Assembly: GCF_902686445.1 (NCBI RefSeq)
Contig: NC_062225.1
Coordinates: forward strand, 90,570,581-90,634,580
Length of the DNA stretch: 64,000 bases
Direction: 5' to 3'
DNA from: Sciurus carolinensis
Lineage: Eukaryota; Chordata; Mammalia; Rodentia; Sciuridae
The position numbers were made by a program, and so were the translations under genes. Under the pieces are notes generated by a model, which did not search any database, was not told the DNA's origin, and saw only the letters and a list, made by a program, of their open reading frames with translations. Below, one piece after another: positions 35,361 through 46,712 of this stretch (its first letter is position 1; every line of letters starts with the position of its first letter).

Positions 35361-38300
35361 TACTTGTGGGCAGTACTTCTTTCCACTTTCAACATGGCCC
35401 CAGTGTGGATGTAAGTTTTATGGTCCCCTAGATAAGGCAATCTCTGCCTTCTGCCTTCCCATTCACAGCTTCTGTGGCCTTATCAGAGGAGTCTGCGCAG
35501 TTCATCTGGAGCGCTCGCATGTTTGGACATAATAGATGTTGGCATCAAAGTCCTTCCTTCTCAGTCCTAGGGCACAAAGAGGCAGGCAAGGATAGAAGAG
35601 GGAAAAATAAAATAAATTAGAAATCAGCTTATCATTCCTGGGTGGCTCTGCTCTAGGACTTGGATTCTCTGTCTTTACCAGGCTTTCTGAGGACATGGCT
35701 CTTCCCTAACTGTTCTCTAAATTTAAGTAACACGATCGTCACAAATTGTCCCTGAGTCCTGAGATCTGGGCTGGACATAGCTTTGCTGTGGATTGTGTAC
35801 TCCCTGAGCTCCTTATTGATGATTATGGAAAACAACCTGGAAAAGGGCATCCACTAGGGAATACACAGGAGACATCATAGCATTGGTCCCCTTGTCCTTT
35901 ATGTCCTTTAAGATGGACCCCACAAAATAGAGGATGCTAGAAAAGGAGGGATCAAGCTGAGAGCGGCGAAGGCACACTGAGGTTCCAAGGCTGGGAGGGT
36001 GGAGATGACTGGTACATTTAGGACAGAAGGAGGGAATGGGGCTAAGGGCAGAGCCAGGGAGAGAGGAGCAAACCAGATACCGCCAGCATGGCAGCAGGAG
36101 GAGGTAGGTGGCCCCGGTCTCAATGACGACTGACTCTCTAAGAGTCTGCCTGGACACAACTGATGGAAGGTGTGTTCCCCCTGCCCCACAGAGGCAAGAG
36201 GTACAAAAGGACAGGATGTGGAGGCTTGAGACCGCATGAGAGGAGTGGCCACGGGGCCGCCATGTGCAAGGACAAGCCAGTGGGCCCGAGCAATGACCCC
36301 TGCGGCACATAAATACTTGTCCACAGGAACTTGGTTTTAGAGATGTTATTCTTTCTCACCCGTCCATTGTGCACTGTGAGATCTGAGCTGGACTTGGCCT
36401 CCCTCTCTCGTGCAGCCTGTGCTGGTCCTTGCGGCTGAACTCCCGTTTGCTGTGGCCAACCCTCTTGCTCTACCATTCTGTGTGCTTGTTCTTCCACTCT
36501 GAAGACCCCTCAGCTTCCCAGATCAGAGTCTCAGGGTTTACAATGAAGCATTGAGCTGAACTGGTTTCCAGTTCACGCAGCCTGGGAGACTGGGTCACTG
36601 AAGGCTGTCTGTCTGGCTGCACCGTCATAAGACAGGCAAGATGGGGGTTTGCTGTCTGGCAGCCGGAAAGTGGTCCCTGTGACCGAGGCTTGGCAGGCCG
36701 CTGGCTGCAGGGCTGCCTTTTCCAGGAAGCACTTTCGCCTGTTTCTAAAAGCAAAGACGCTGATCTGTTAGATCGACGCCCGATCCAGACAGGACGCCGG
36801 TGTCAGAGTCACGGATGTGAAGCGGTGCTCAAGGGAAGACTACCTGCAAAATCTGTGATGGAGCCCGGGAAATTCTGTTCCAATCTTCCAAATTCTGGTT
36901 CTCCGAATTTTGTTCAAATATGATTTGTTTAAAACTCAGAAATATACTGAATTTTTAAAACTCAAACTTTGGCATTTCATAGAATTTCTGATTATTAGGA
37001 AGAATATGAGTTGTGCTTTCTATCTTAGTGATTCGGCTTTGGGGCTTAATATTAATTAAAGATAGGAGTCAAAAGTCGCCACCCCATTTCTGTCCAGGAG
37101 TGGGCTTTGCCCCTGTGATCTTACTCCACGCTGTTTTTGGGGCAGTTGGTAAGGTTCCCAAACCATGATGGCAGCAATGACTTGTGTTCAAGATATTGAA
37201 ATTGATGGACTTTGAAATCCTACCTGAGGGAGAAAAAGACTTCCCAAAGGAAAATGTGAAAGTCGATGTATCATTGATTAACAGAGTGTCAGGATACAAA
37301 TTTCTTTACTTTGCCTTCTGTTAGAACCTGTTCAAGCAGCTCTGCGAGGGTCTGGGGCCGTGCACTTGCTTGCTCTCGGTGCCGCCTGTTGGCTCTTTCG
37401 GGCTTCTTTTCACACAGCTCAAGAGCATGTTGGGTTGTCTATGCTGAGCATCACTTTCCCTCCTGCATGCCTCCGTTCGTCACCTGTCTTTCAAACCACC
37501 CGGCGTGCTCCCACCGTGGGCCACAGGTGGGCCACTCATGCTTCCATGAAGAATCCTCTGGACAAGGTCTGCCTGTCACCGTCAGGCCTCCTCCCTGCGG
37601 CTCTGGGGACGAGGCTGCAGTTGTGTCCACAGTCTTTAGACACAGGGCAGCCGCAGTGCCTGCATCTCCCGGGCGCTGTGGGCAGAAGGTCACAGTGTGG
37701 TGGCTTTCCTGGGTTCTTTACATCTTGGATCACACCCCGCCAGCTCTGCTGGGTTTCAGTGGGTGACTTACTCCTTTCAGTCAAGTCCTGGATCCCACCA
37801 AACTTTCCTGCTGGTTCTTCCCTCTAGCCAGTGGGCACTTCCGGCCCTCAGACAGCAGCCCCCACAGAGGCAAGTTCTGGTGTCTGTCTACTCAAACCAC
37901 GGAGACCTGGCCCAGCCCCCTGGGGAAGTTCTGTGCTGCTCCCTTACTGCAAAGGCACAGGCGCCCCCACCTCGCACCTCCACACACACGTCCTCAGGTG
38001 CGAGAGGCGTTCAGGTCTCCGGGCTCGTGGGGAGCAGAGAACCAGGGGTGCCAGGACCCGGTCAGCATGGGACAGGAAGGAAACGCCCACACGTACACAC
38101 CTCATGTGCACTCGCTGACACACACACAGACACCTTCACCAGGTCTTGTTAGTGTGAAGCATTAGGCAAAAGTAACCCTGCCCTGCACAAAGGCCACTTC
38201 TCAGGTAACCTGCTGTCCTGAGCCATGGGGGGATTAGGAACAGGGACCCTGCAGAGCACCCTAGAGGATTCCCAGGTCCAGGGCCCTTGCTTTCCTTCAG

Positions 38301-39189
38301 GTGACAGAGGAAGCCGGGACACTGCAGCCCGGTGATGCTGTGAACGGAGTCCAGCCTGGGCAGGAGACCCCCTGGGGCAGCTGCCACCAAGTCCCACAGG
38401 CTGTGAGGAAAAGGGTGGAGCTTTAGGGTGCCACTGGACATCCAGTTATCCCCATCCCAGGAAAGAGCGCAATGCAGGGAGAGGGTGGGGAGCCATGGGG
38501 GGGCTTCCGTGCCACAGGCGCCCTGCCAGTCACCCCCACAGATCCAGGGCTTCCTGGCCAGACTGCTTGGTGCACAGTGCTGAGGAGGGGAATGGCCTCA
38601 GAGCAGCTGCTCCTTGTAATTGCATCACCAATGAGTTTGGGGTACAGGGACTGACACGCTCACTTTTCCCAGCCACAGGTCATCAGAGGATCCTGGTTCA
38701 CGGGCTGGTCTGCTGGCTTCCATGTCTAGTTGTCCTTCCTGCTCTGACCCAGCTGCTTCCTCCCGGAGGCCCCTGTCCTCCAGGGCTAGGGTGCCTTCTC
38801 TGAGCGGAAACCTGTCCCCCGAGTCCACAGGTGTGATGCGGGGCAGGGGATGCCAGTGATTTCTGGGTTAGGAAGCATTCACCCAACAGGCTTGTACATT
38901 TTTAGAATTTTTTTTTTAAATAACAGAAGGATTGGAGTAGAAGTTCCTTAATTCCACTTCCCCTTCCAAATAACACCTCTAAAATTAACTGTAGAGGATT
39001 TCCCTTTAAGTCCCCAGTTCCCAGGAGATGACACATTCCGCGACGCGCCATATAAATACAGCGTACCCCCTGGCGTTATTCAGATCTCTGCTCTAACTCT
39101 GCACAGCTTCCTGTGTAGCAGTCTGACCCACTTTCACAGTCAGAGCTTCCAGAAGGGAAGTGCTAACTACTGAAGGGCCATGACGCCCA
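35361..39189. other. Single-copy non-coding stretch
   Basis: No gene or named repeat. 36880-37300 is AT-rich and repeat-free. 37310-38900 is GC-rich with chance frames up to 155 codons on both strands. Small CA-containing patch at 38105-38130. Confidence 0.5.
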
Positions 39190-39482
39190 ACAGTGAATGC
39201 TGTGACCCTCATGTCCTGGGTAACCCTGTGGTGGTATCTGGAGGTGGAGCTGAGTGGGGCAGTTAGGTTTCCATGAGGACCTCAGGATCTAGCCTCCATG
39301 ATGGGTAAATGTCCCTAAGACGGGGAGGAGACAGGAGTCTTCTCTGTCTGCAGGTGGAAATCAAGGAGGGTCCGGCCATGCGGGCATCCTGATCTCACAC
39401 TTGCTACCTGAGACCCTGAGCACTGAGTTTCCTGTTGCTGGGGCCCTGGGGACAGTTTGCTAGGCAGCCTGAGCTGACTAGG
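39190..39482 (+). mobile_element. MLT1/MST-like MaLR LTR
   Basis: 'tggtatctggaggtggagct', 'ttccatgaggacctcaggat', 'agcctccatgatgggtaaat', 'cctgttgctggggccctggg' and the end 'cagcctgagctgactaggac' follow the MLT1/MST order ('attgggaggtggggcctttggg', 'gtcatgaggg', 'gcagcccgagcagactaagac'). Confidence 0.55.
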
Positions 39483-42400
39483 ACAGGAAGGACGGTGTCT
39501 GTCTCTGCTCTGCCTGCCTCCTTCCTGCTCACCAGCGCCTTCTTACGCCTGGGGGACGCGCGCGACATCTTGTTTCAGTTGTGGGTTGGAGTGGTTTCTG
39601 GACTTCTTGCCTTTGTTGTCGGGTTGTCTACTATCAGGTTGTTGGAAGTAGAACACCATTTACTCAGCAGTACTTGCTCACTTCTGACGAGCTGAACAGG
39701 ACCCGACGGGGAATAAGTAGGCTATGAATGTTATCTCAGGAGAGTTGCAGTTTCCGTGCTTAAGCCATCAGCCGGTGTGGCTGGTCATTGAGTGGAGGGG
39801 TCCGTGTCGTGGTCACCCAGAGGTGCAGCTCCGTCAGGGACACGGCCAGGCGTGGCGGTCCAGATCCGCAAACCGTGAGGAACTGGGAGGAGTCTGCAGA
39901 GGGCAGAGCGCTCCCTGGAGGTCTGTCACGGGCACAGAGCGTCCGGCGGGAGGCTGCGCCTCTTCAACAGGAGGAGCAGGCTGGGGGAGGGAGAGGGTCA
40001 GGTGCGTGGGGACGTCAAAGACCTCGAGAGACTTCTGGCAAGGTCAAGAGAGAAGAGAGTGTCAGGCAGGAGGCCCTGATGTTAGTCAACCACGGCAGAG
40101 TCACGTCAAATCGAGACCAAAACTGACCTTCCTGTGTGGGAAAGCGGCTCCAAAGGAACCATCTACCCAGACGTCCAGATGAAGGGATCCAGAACAGAAG
40201 GCAAAGGAGGAGCCCCAGGTGGGAGGCTCACTGGAGGGCCCGGGGCAGCTGCTTCAGAACGGAAGCTCTGGGGACTCCGGGAACAGGGAACACCATGTGG
40301 AGAAATCACCGGGCTGGGTCATCATGGGCATATGTGAGGAGGCACCAGGTGAGGGAGACCCCGGGGACCAGAGCCAGAGCTGAGTGGCTGCCGGTCGAGG
40401 CTCTGAGGCACCACACCGGGCGCTCCACTTGGGGAGGGCAGGACCTGGAAGGAAGCCAGACACCCAGGATCTGCCTGCAGGCGGAATGGGAAGCGTGGAG
40501 ACGGTGCCTGGGACTTAAGGCATCCATTCCACTGTACGGGCCAGAGATCCAGCAAACTGACGCCAGAAAGGAGGTCGACAGGGAGAAGAGGCTGGTCAGC
40601 GAAAGGCATCATGAAGGCTCCACCAAGAGGTGCCAAGGCTGACGAGACCCTCCTGAAACGGGAGACGATAGTGTTTAGCATTATTGTTTCACTTTAAATT
40701 CTCTCTTTTAAAAAAGGTCCAGCCTGGATCCGTGGCTGGAGGAAAGCCTCCTGCAGTCAGTGCAGTTGGGAAGAGACCAACAGCAGGGAGAGGGCGGGGG
40801 TCACCCAGAGCTCCTCGCCAGGGCAAGGGGAGGCCTCAGTCTGCAGGTCTGAGGGCACACGGGACAGCGTGAGCGACCCCGGCGCCCGGGAACCCGGCTC
40901 TCTGCTGGCCACGGAGGGTGCGGTGTCTGCCCAGGATGAGGGCATTTGGTGGGAAGAGCGTGGGAATGTCAGGGAGAGGGCGTGGGCGGCTCCGCAGGCA
41001 GTCAGGGCAACCCTAGGCTTCTGTGCAGATGTGGGCCAGGTAATCATGGTTTTCTAAAGTTTGGACTGGAGAAGAGGCAGGGCATGTATTCTCTGTCCGG
41101 GTTGATTCGGTATCTGCTGTAGAAAGAAGAAAATAATAAATACGGAACTCGGGGTGGCCAGTTGAAAGGGCCAGAGATAGGCTAAGTTACAGGAGCAGCA
41201 CACTCGATGGTCCAGCCTGCCAGGGAGCAGCCCTCAGAAGGAAAGCTGCTGGCCTTCATGACAGGAGCCGAGGGCCTGGACACTCACTGACAGACACCAC
41301 TCACCCTCTTAGTGCATTTGGCTGAGAGTCAGGTGAGCGAGAGTGAGGACTGTCCAGCAGGCATGCACTTTAACCTTCAGCAAACAGCCGCTCTCTGGTG
41401 TTCCTTGATACCTGGGCAACAAACAGCCCTTTGTGTCTAATGCCAAGGACACGTGAGTTGTTAGAAATGAACTTCCAAAATATCATTCTCTTTGTCTTTC
41501 AAAATGATGCCAAGTCCAACCATGTCCATGAAACAGTAGCAAGGTGGTGAGCAGGAGATGTGTGAGATGCCCGCTGTATATCTAATCACATCTACGTGCC
41601 CAGGACCCTCCTCGTTCAGACAATTACACATCCTGACCCTCGTCTAGAAGTGTGTACAAAGCATTTCCATCATCCTAGGTCTTTTCAAAGAATTCAAGTC
41701 AGCTTGATTTGGGTTCTGTGGAAATTGCCTCGGGTTTCACCAGGCTTTTGTCTGAGAATGGCGCAGGGAAACCCGTCAGAACTTCCACACACCTCCTGCT
41801 TCATCCTTGTGCACCGTGTCAGCAGATCTTACCTCCGACTTACGAGTGTGCAGAAAGAGTGGCCTTAAGTCTCGGGAGCAGGTAGGATAAGTTGCAGGCA
41901 CTTTGGGAGAAGCCTGGTGGTCACCAGTCCTGTCCGGACACCATCCCTCGCCTCCAGTGGAGAGGGGACTTCCGAGGACAGTCAGTCTCAGGGTGGCAAT
42001 CTGCCCATCCTAGCTCACAGCGCTGAGTGGCTTGTGTTGTCCATCACTGCCCTCCGTCCCTTACTGTAAAAGCCAAAGCTGGACACAGGGGAGTGCTTTT
42101 CTACCGCAGGCGTCACTCAGAGGACTTCCTCTGTGGTGCACTGGGCGAGTCCAGACCTGGACTTCCGTCTGCCACAGACCTCCATCCACATTACTCCAAG
42201 TTGCCCTGGGAGGGGATCCCATCTTACTACTTCAGGCTGCGCTGACTGGGGGCTGCACTTGCAGGCATCAGAGAAGGGGACAGGGCCCTGCAGGAGGCAG
42301 GAGGCACTAAGCCTAGGTGACACAACTTGAGGCTGAGGTCAATGGACTTAAGACTCGGAGGGTGAGGGAAAGGCTTTAGTTGAACTTAATTTCCCTGGAA

Positions 42401-43714
42401 TACCATGTGTCCTTTCCGTCCTGTGCAATTTTCAGTGATGTCTCTGATTTTAATGACATTTCTTTGTGTTCTGGCTTTTAATCAGAAAACTTCACCTTTT
42501 TAGAGCAGATATCCAGCCCCATCTTTCCATGCCAATCATATTTCTTTGTTCCTTTTGTCCTTTTTCTTATTTTGAAGGAGGGTACCGAGTGTGTCCTCCA
42601 CGTTAATGAGTCCGTCGTTTTCTACGACTCTCCTCTGCAGCCTCCGGTGAAGACCGACTCTCCCTGGTTTCTTTTATGCTTCCTCAATCCCTTGTCACCT
42701 TTGCCCGTCTGTTTCCCATTAGTCCTCCCGCCCTTCCTCTCAGGCTTTGGATCCGAGTTTCAAAGAGCAGCTCTGTTTTTGTCATATTGAAGATGATAAA
42801 CATGTTCTTCTGAAGAAAAGCTGATTTCTGCACCAAATTGTTTTCATATGTAAAAGCCTCCTCTGGGCCTTCGGGACGGTGTCCCTTTTCTATTTTTTTC
42901 TGATTGCTTTTTAACAAATAAGATTTTTGTAAGTTACATATTTTCATTTTCGGAAGAGCAGTGTTCACCGTGACATGGATGGAAATGGAAAGAGAGGGCT
43001 GGCGGGGAACGCCAGTCTACACGGCATCACGCAATTCCAAGCCAGTTAAGGAAAACATGCCCATCCAAGCCATTAAGAAGTCTTTATACGTGATGCCTGT
43101 GGTAGCATCGTGCTAAGTGAATCGAAGGAGAGCAGAGAAAGCCCATGGTACGTGGGAAGCACAGAAGACGAAAGAGCCCTGCAGGCCTGGTGTGGGGGAG
43201 GGTGGAGCCCCACGGTTACATCTTCAGATTTCACAGCAACATTTACTTTACATTTTAGTAAATTTTACAAAATGGCATTCCTGGAAGCTAAATACAGATG
43301 GGTCTCCATAGCACAGTGCCACTTCCAGTCAAGGACTGGGGGAAGGTGACCGGGGCATAGCCTCTACTTTGGATTCTTCCAACGTGGACTTGGAAACTGA
43401 TCTTCCACTGACCCTGGGAATTCACCCATGGTCATTACCTTTCCCTGCCACAGTTTAGACCTTCCTTGTCAAAAGAAAAATCAAATTATGAACCACTAAT
43501 CAAATAATGAATTTGTTTGATATCCAACCAATTTTACAGCTAACAAAATTTACTGTGATTTTGGACTTTTACTGTCAAGTATGTTAACATGGAGAGAATG
43601 ACGTGTGGTCTGTTGAAACTTCAGTTGAAGTACGTTCAACTGTGTTTGGGTTTTGGCAATTAGAAATATAATCGCTGCCTATATAATTTCTTTCTGTAAA
43701 AATAAGTTTTCATG
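39483..43714. other. Single-copy stretch, GC-rich then mixed
   Basis: 39540-40640 is GC-rich with a run of four consecutive CpGs ('gacgcgcgcgac', near 39556) and overlapping frames up to 168 codons, none recognised. 41400-41560 and 42370-42960 are AT-rich and repeat-free. No gene assigned. Confidence 0.5.
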
Positions 43715-44055
43715 TCACTAGGGCAAATACCTTCCAACGGGCTTGTTAGGCCATGTAGGAGGTATACGTTGAACTTTGTGAGGAAGGGCCAACAACTCCC
43801 CCACGTGGCTAAGAGGCGTGCCTATTAGCAGTGGACCTGCGTGGTCACTCCGTGGATGGAGTGCATCCTCCCGTGGCCTCAGTTTGCACCCCCTGGTGAC
43901 CAGCAATGAGGTGTGTCTTTGCAGAAAGATTTTTCCTTCCACACATCTTACTTGGTGAGGTCTGCTCAGCACTTTCATACATTTATTAATTGAATAGTTT
44001 GTTTTCTTAAGTTTTGACTGTTTTTTATATATTCTGGTTACAAGAATTTCTTGAG

Positions 44056-44244
44056 CCCTGGAACCATGGCACATGCCTGTAATCCCAGCAACTTGGGAGG
44101 CTGAGGAAGGAGGATCACACATTTGAGGTTAGCCTGGGCAACTTACAGACACCCTACATCAAAACAAAAAATTAAATGGGCTAGGAACGTGTCTCAGTGG
44201 TAGAATGCCCCTGGGTACAATCTCCAGTACCTCCCAAATAAAAT
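44056..44244 (+). mobile_element. Composite B1/ID-type SINE with target-site duplication
   Basis: Head 'catggcacatgcctgtaatc', 'cttgggaggctgaggaagga', 'agcctgggcaac'; tail 'ggctaggaacgtgtctcagt', 'ggtagaatgcccctgggtac', 'ctccagtacc', then an A-rich end. Flanked by 'aatttcttgag' (44045-44055) and 'aatttcatgag' (44245-44255), a 10-of-11 match, which fits an L1-mediated insertion into the older L1M. Confidence 0.85.
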
Positions 44245-44659
44245 AATTTCATGAGAGTGACTTCAAAGTATTTTCTCCCACTCTGCCTTGTCTCATCCCT
44301 CTTCCTAGTGGCTTTACATTCTTACTTTGGAGGGTTTTTTTTTTTTTAAATGGATCATACTTTTGGTGTTACATTAATCTAAATTCAATCACAAATTTTC
44401 TTTTATATCCTACAGAAATTTTCTGGTTTTCAGTTTTTCATTTGAATCTCAGATACTTCTAGAGTTCATTTGTGTAAGGACTGCAAGTATTAATTAAGAT
44501 TCTTTTAAATTACACTTTAAATTACACATGGAAATCCAACTGTCTGATAATTATTTGCAAAAATACTGTCTCATATGCACTGAATTACCATTGTTTTTTG
44601 GATGAAAATAAGTCGATCTTTATCTTTATTCTTTTATAATGATGCTGTCTTTCCTTTCC

Positions 44660-44728
44660 TTTCTGGTGTTGGGGGTGAACCTCATGCATCCTAGGTGAGC
44701 GCTTGAGCACAGAGCTGCACCCCAGACA
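44660..44728 (-). mobile_element. ID-type SINE (short)
   Basis: Plus strand reads 'tctggtgttgggggtgaacc', 'catgcatcctaggtgagcgc', 'gagcacagagctgcacccc', the reverse complement of an ID element (tRNA-Ala-derived; 'gtagctca...gcgcttgcctagcatg...ttca'). Inserted in the antisense L1M. Confidence 0.75.
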
Positions 44729-45417
44729 CACAGCACTGTCTGCTTCCGTACTCTCCAGGGCTCAGGACTTTACTATGAGTCCTCCTAAGCTTGTTTCTTT
44801 TTTCCCAATTTATTATATGGGTTCTAGTTCCTTTGCCTTCCCAAATAAAATTTTAGAATGAACATATCCATTTCTATAAAAATATCTTGCTAAAATTCAT
44901 TGGCATTGTGTTGAATCTATGGATAAGTTTAGAGAGAGGCAACATTGTGTTTTCTGTTCTATGACAAGTTATAAATCTCTATTTAGATTTTATTTTAATT
45001 GGCACGTCAGTATTTTTTAAGACAATTTTCAGCATATAGATTTTGGATAAATTTTGTAAGTTTTATAACAGTATCTCAATTTCTGAGTGCCTTCTCATTT
45101 TCATTTAAATTTTTATTTTATTAATAGCATATAATGATATTAATTTTTTCCATTGGCATTGCACCCTCTGGTTTGCCAAACTTGCTATTAATTCTGTAGC
45201 TTATTTGCAGAGTCTTTTGAATATTTGTAGCCCATCACATCATCCTTGATAAAGTGACAGCTTTGTTTCTTTCCAATTTGAGTGTCTTTTATTTATTTTT
45301 TCTGGAGCTTATTAGAACTTTAATATAGAACTTAGTAGGAACTGTGAGAGTGGATACAGTCCTTTGTTTCTGATCTTTGAACAGAAATATTTAATCTGTC
45401 ACTGAAGTTTCTGTCTT

Positions 45418-45507
45418 CCATCATCTATCATCTCTATCATCTCTATCATCTCTATCATCTGTTACCCATCTCCCATCTTTATCTATCACCTATCTATCTA
45501 CCTATCT
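45418..45507 (+). repeat. (ATCATCTCT)n / (CTAT)n microsatellite
   Basis: 'atcatctctatcatctctat' repeats, followed by 'ctatctatctacctatctgg'. Lies inside the antisense L1M and interrupts its ORF2-derived text. Confidence 0.9.
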
Positions 45508-45951
45508 GGTGATACCTTCTAGCTTGTTGAGAAAGTTCTCTTCTATTTCTGATGTGCTGACTTTAAAAACAATACTGAATGCCTTTAGAGTCCTATCAAA
45601 GGCTATTTCTGTGTATTACAATAATATGGCTTTTCCTCTATTGTCTGTAGTCTGAGAATGCGGTGAATAGATGGATTGCTCCTTGAATATTGAACCAGCC
45701 TTGCATTCCTATGATAATCCCCAGTTGGTCATAATGTATCATTCTAGTTCTATTTTGTTGGTTTCAACTTGTTGGTTTTTTGTTGAGTATTTTTTGTTGT
45801 TGTTGTTTATATTCATGAATTTCATCCCATAGTTTTTCTCCCTTTGTCTGGTTTTGGTGTCAATGTAACACATCATAACCTAAGTTGGAAGTGAGGCTTC
45901 CTCACTTGATTTTGAAATATGAAAGAATTGATGTAGAATTCCTATGAGATC

Positions 45952-46150
45952 TTTTTTTAAATTTGTTTTCATTAGTTATACATGACAGGAGAATGCATTT
46001 TGATACATCATATATAACAGAGTATAATTTCTCATTCTTCTGGTTATACATGATGTAGAATCTCACTGGTCATATAGCTTATATATGTACACAGTATAAT
46101 AATGTCTGATTCCTTACCCCATACCCCCTCCCCTCCCTTCATTCCCCTTT
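45952..46150 (-). mobile_element. Sciurid L1 3' end, 5'-truncated, nested
   Basis: Starts with a T run (antisense poly-A), then 'ttagttatacatgacaggag', 'aatgcattttgatacatcat', 'aatttctcattcttctggtt', 'ccccataccccctcccctcc'. This is the reverse complement of the 3' UTR also present in sense at 51759-52120. Host L1M text resumes after it at about 46170. A clean target duplication could not be fixed. Confidence 0.75.
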
Positions 46151-46202
46151 ATATAATCTATCTTTCTAACATGTTTGGTAGAATTCACCAGTAAATCCAG
46201 CT

Positions 46203-46220
46203 GTGTCTTGGGTTTTCTTT
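46203..46220. repeat. Left target-site duplication of ID insertion
   Basis: 'gtgtcttgggttttcttt', identical to 46318-46335. Brackets the ID element between them. Confidence 0.95.
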
Positions 46221-46317
46221 TTTCTTTTTTTCCCCCCTGAGGTGCAGGGGATTCGAACTATGGCCCTTGCGCATGCTAGGTGAGCAATCTACAAAACGAG
46301 CTATTTCTTCAGCACCA
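46221..46317 (-). mobile_element. ID-type SINE with perfect 18-bp target-site duplication
   Basis: A T-rich start (antisense A tail) is followed by 'gaggtgcaggggattcgaac', 'gcgcatgctaggtgagcaat' and 'cgagctatttcttcagcacc', the reverse complement of an ID element with its B-box-like 'gttcgaatcccc'. The flanking 18-bp repeats are identical, so the insertion is relatively young. It interrupts an L1M phrase that continues beyond it. Confidence 0.9.
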
Positions 46318-46335
46318 GTGTCTTGGGTTTTCTTT
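46318..46335. repeat. Right target-site duplication of ID insertion
   Basis: Second copy of 'gtgtcttgggttttcttt', no mismatch. Confidence 0.95.
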
Positions 46336-46557
46336 CATGAAAAGTTGTAAACTACAAATTGAACTTATTAAAGTTGAATATTCAAGTTTTTTTTTTCTTG
46401 AGTTATCTTTTGCCATTTATATATTTCAGGGAATTTTTTTTCAAGTGTTAATGTCATGTTGTAGCTTCATATTAAGTTTGAATACTAGTGGCTTTCCCCA
46501 TTCTTCCTCCATCACCAGCATCCTCAGGGCATTTTGTCTGCTCATTAAGAGGACTGG

Positions 46558-46712
46558 GACTGCCCAGCATGGTAATCCCAGCTTGACAGACTGAGGTGGG
46601 AGGATTGCAAGCTGAGGCAGCCTCAGAAAAGTAATGCAAGCCTGTCTCAAAATGAAAACTAAGACGAGCTGGGGATGTAGCTAGGTAGGAAAGAACACGT
46701 CTCTTTTTGGTT
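46558..46712 (+). mobile_element. Composite B1/ID-type SINE
   Basis: Head 'gcccagcatggtaatcccag', 'actgaggtgggaggattgca', 'cctgtctcaaaatgaaaact'; tail 'gagctggggatgtagctagg'. Truncated before the end of the ID part. Confidence 0.75.

Larger units (their letters stand above)
43715..46555 (-). mobile_element. Old L1M element, antisense, shattered by nested insertions
   Basis: Read on plus it runs backwards along L1: 3' UTR-side words 'agggcaaataccttccaacg', 'cgttgaactttgtgaggaag', 'tttttatatattctggttac', 'gtattttctcccactctgcc', then ORF2 words 'ttggcattgtgttgaatcta' (about 44900), 'gaaccagccttgcattccta' (about 45695), 'tgtctggttttggtgtcaat' (about 45846), 'tttggtagaattcaccagta' (about 46173) and 'ttgagttatcttttgccatt' (about 46400). 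Frame is destroyed. Younger elements sit inside it at 44056-44244, 44660-44728, 45952-46150 and 46221-46317. Confidence 0.8.

Noticed and set aside
40136..40642. 168-codon plus-strand open frame
   Set aside because: Highly charged, Arg/Gly-rich translation in GC-rich DNA, shared with overlapping frames on both strands.
42960..43140. L1-like words ('catggatggaaatgg', 'gtgctaagtgaatcg')
   Set aside because: Only two short phrases match, with the wrong spacing and no 3' end. Not enough to call a repeat.
45418..45507. Regularly spaced ATCATCTCT repeats as a structured array
   Set aside because: Plain microsatellite with no unique spacers.
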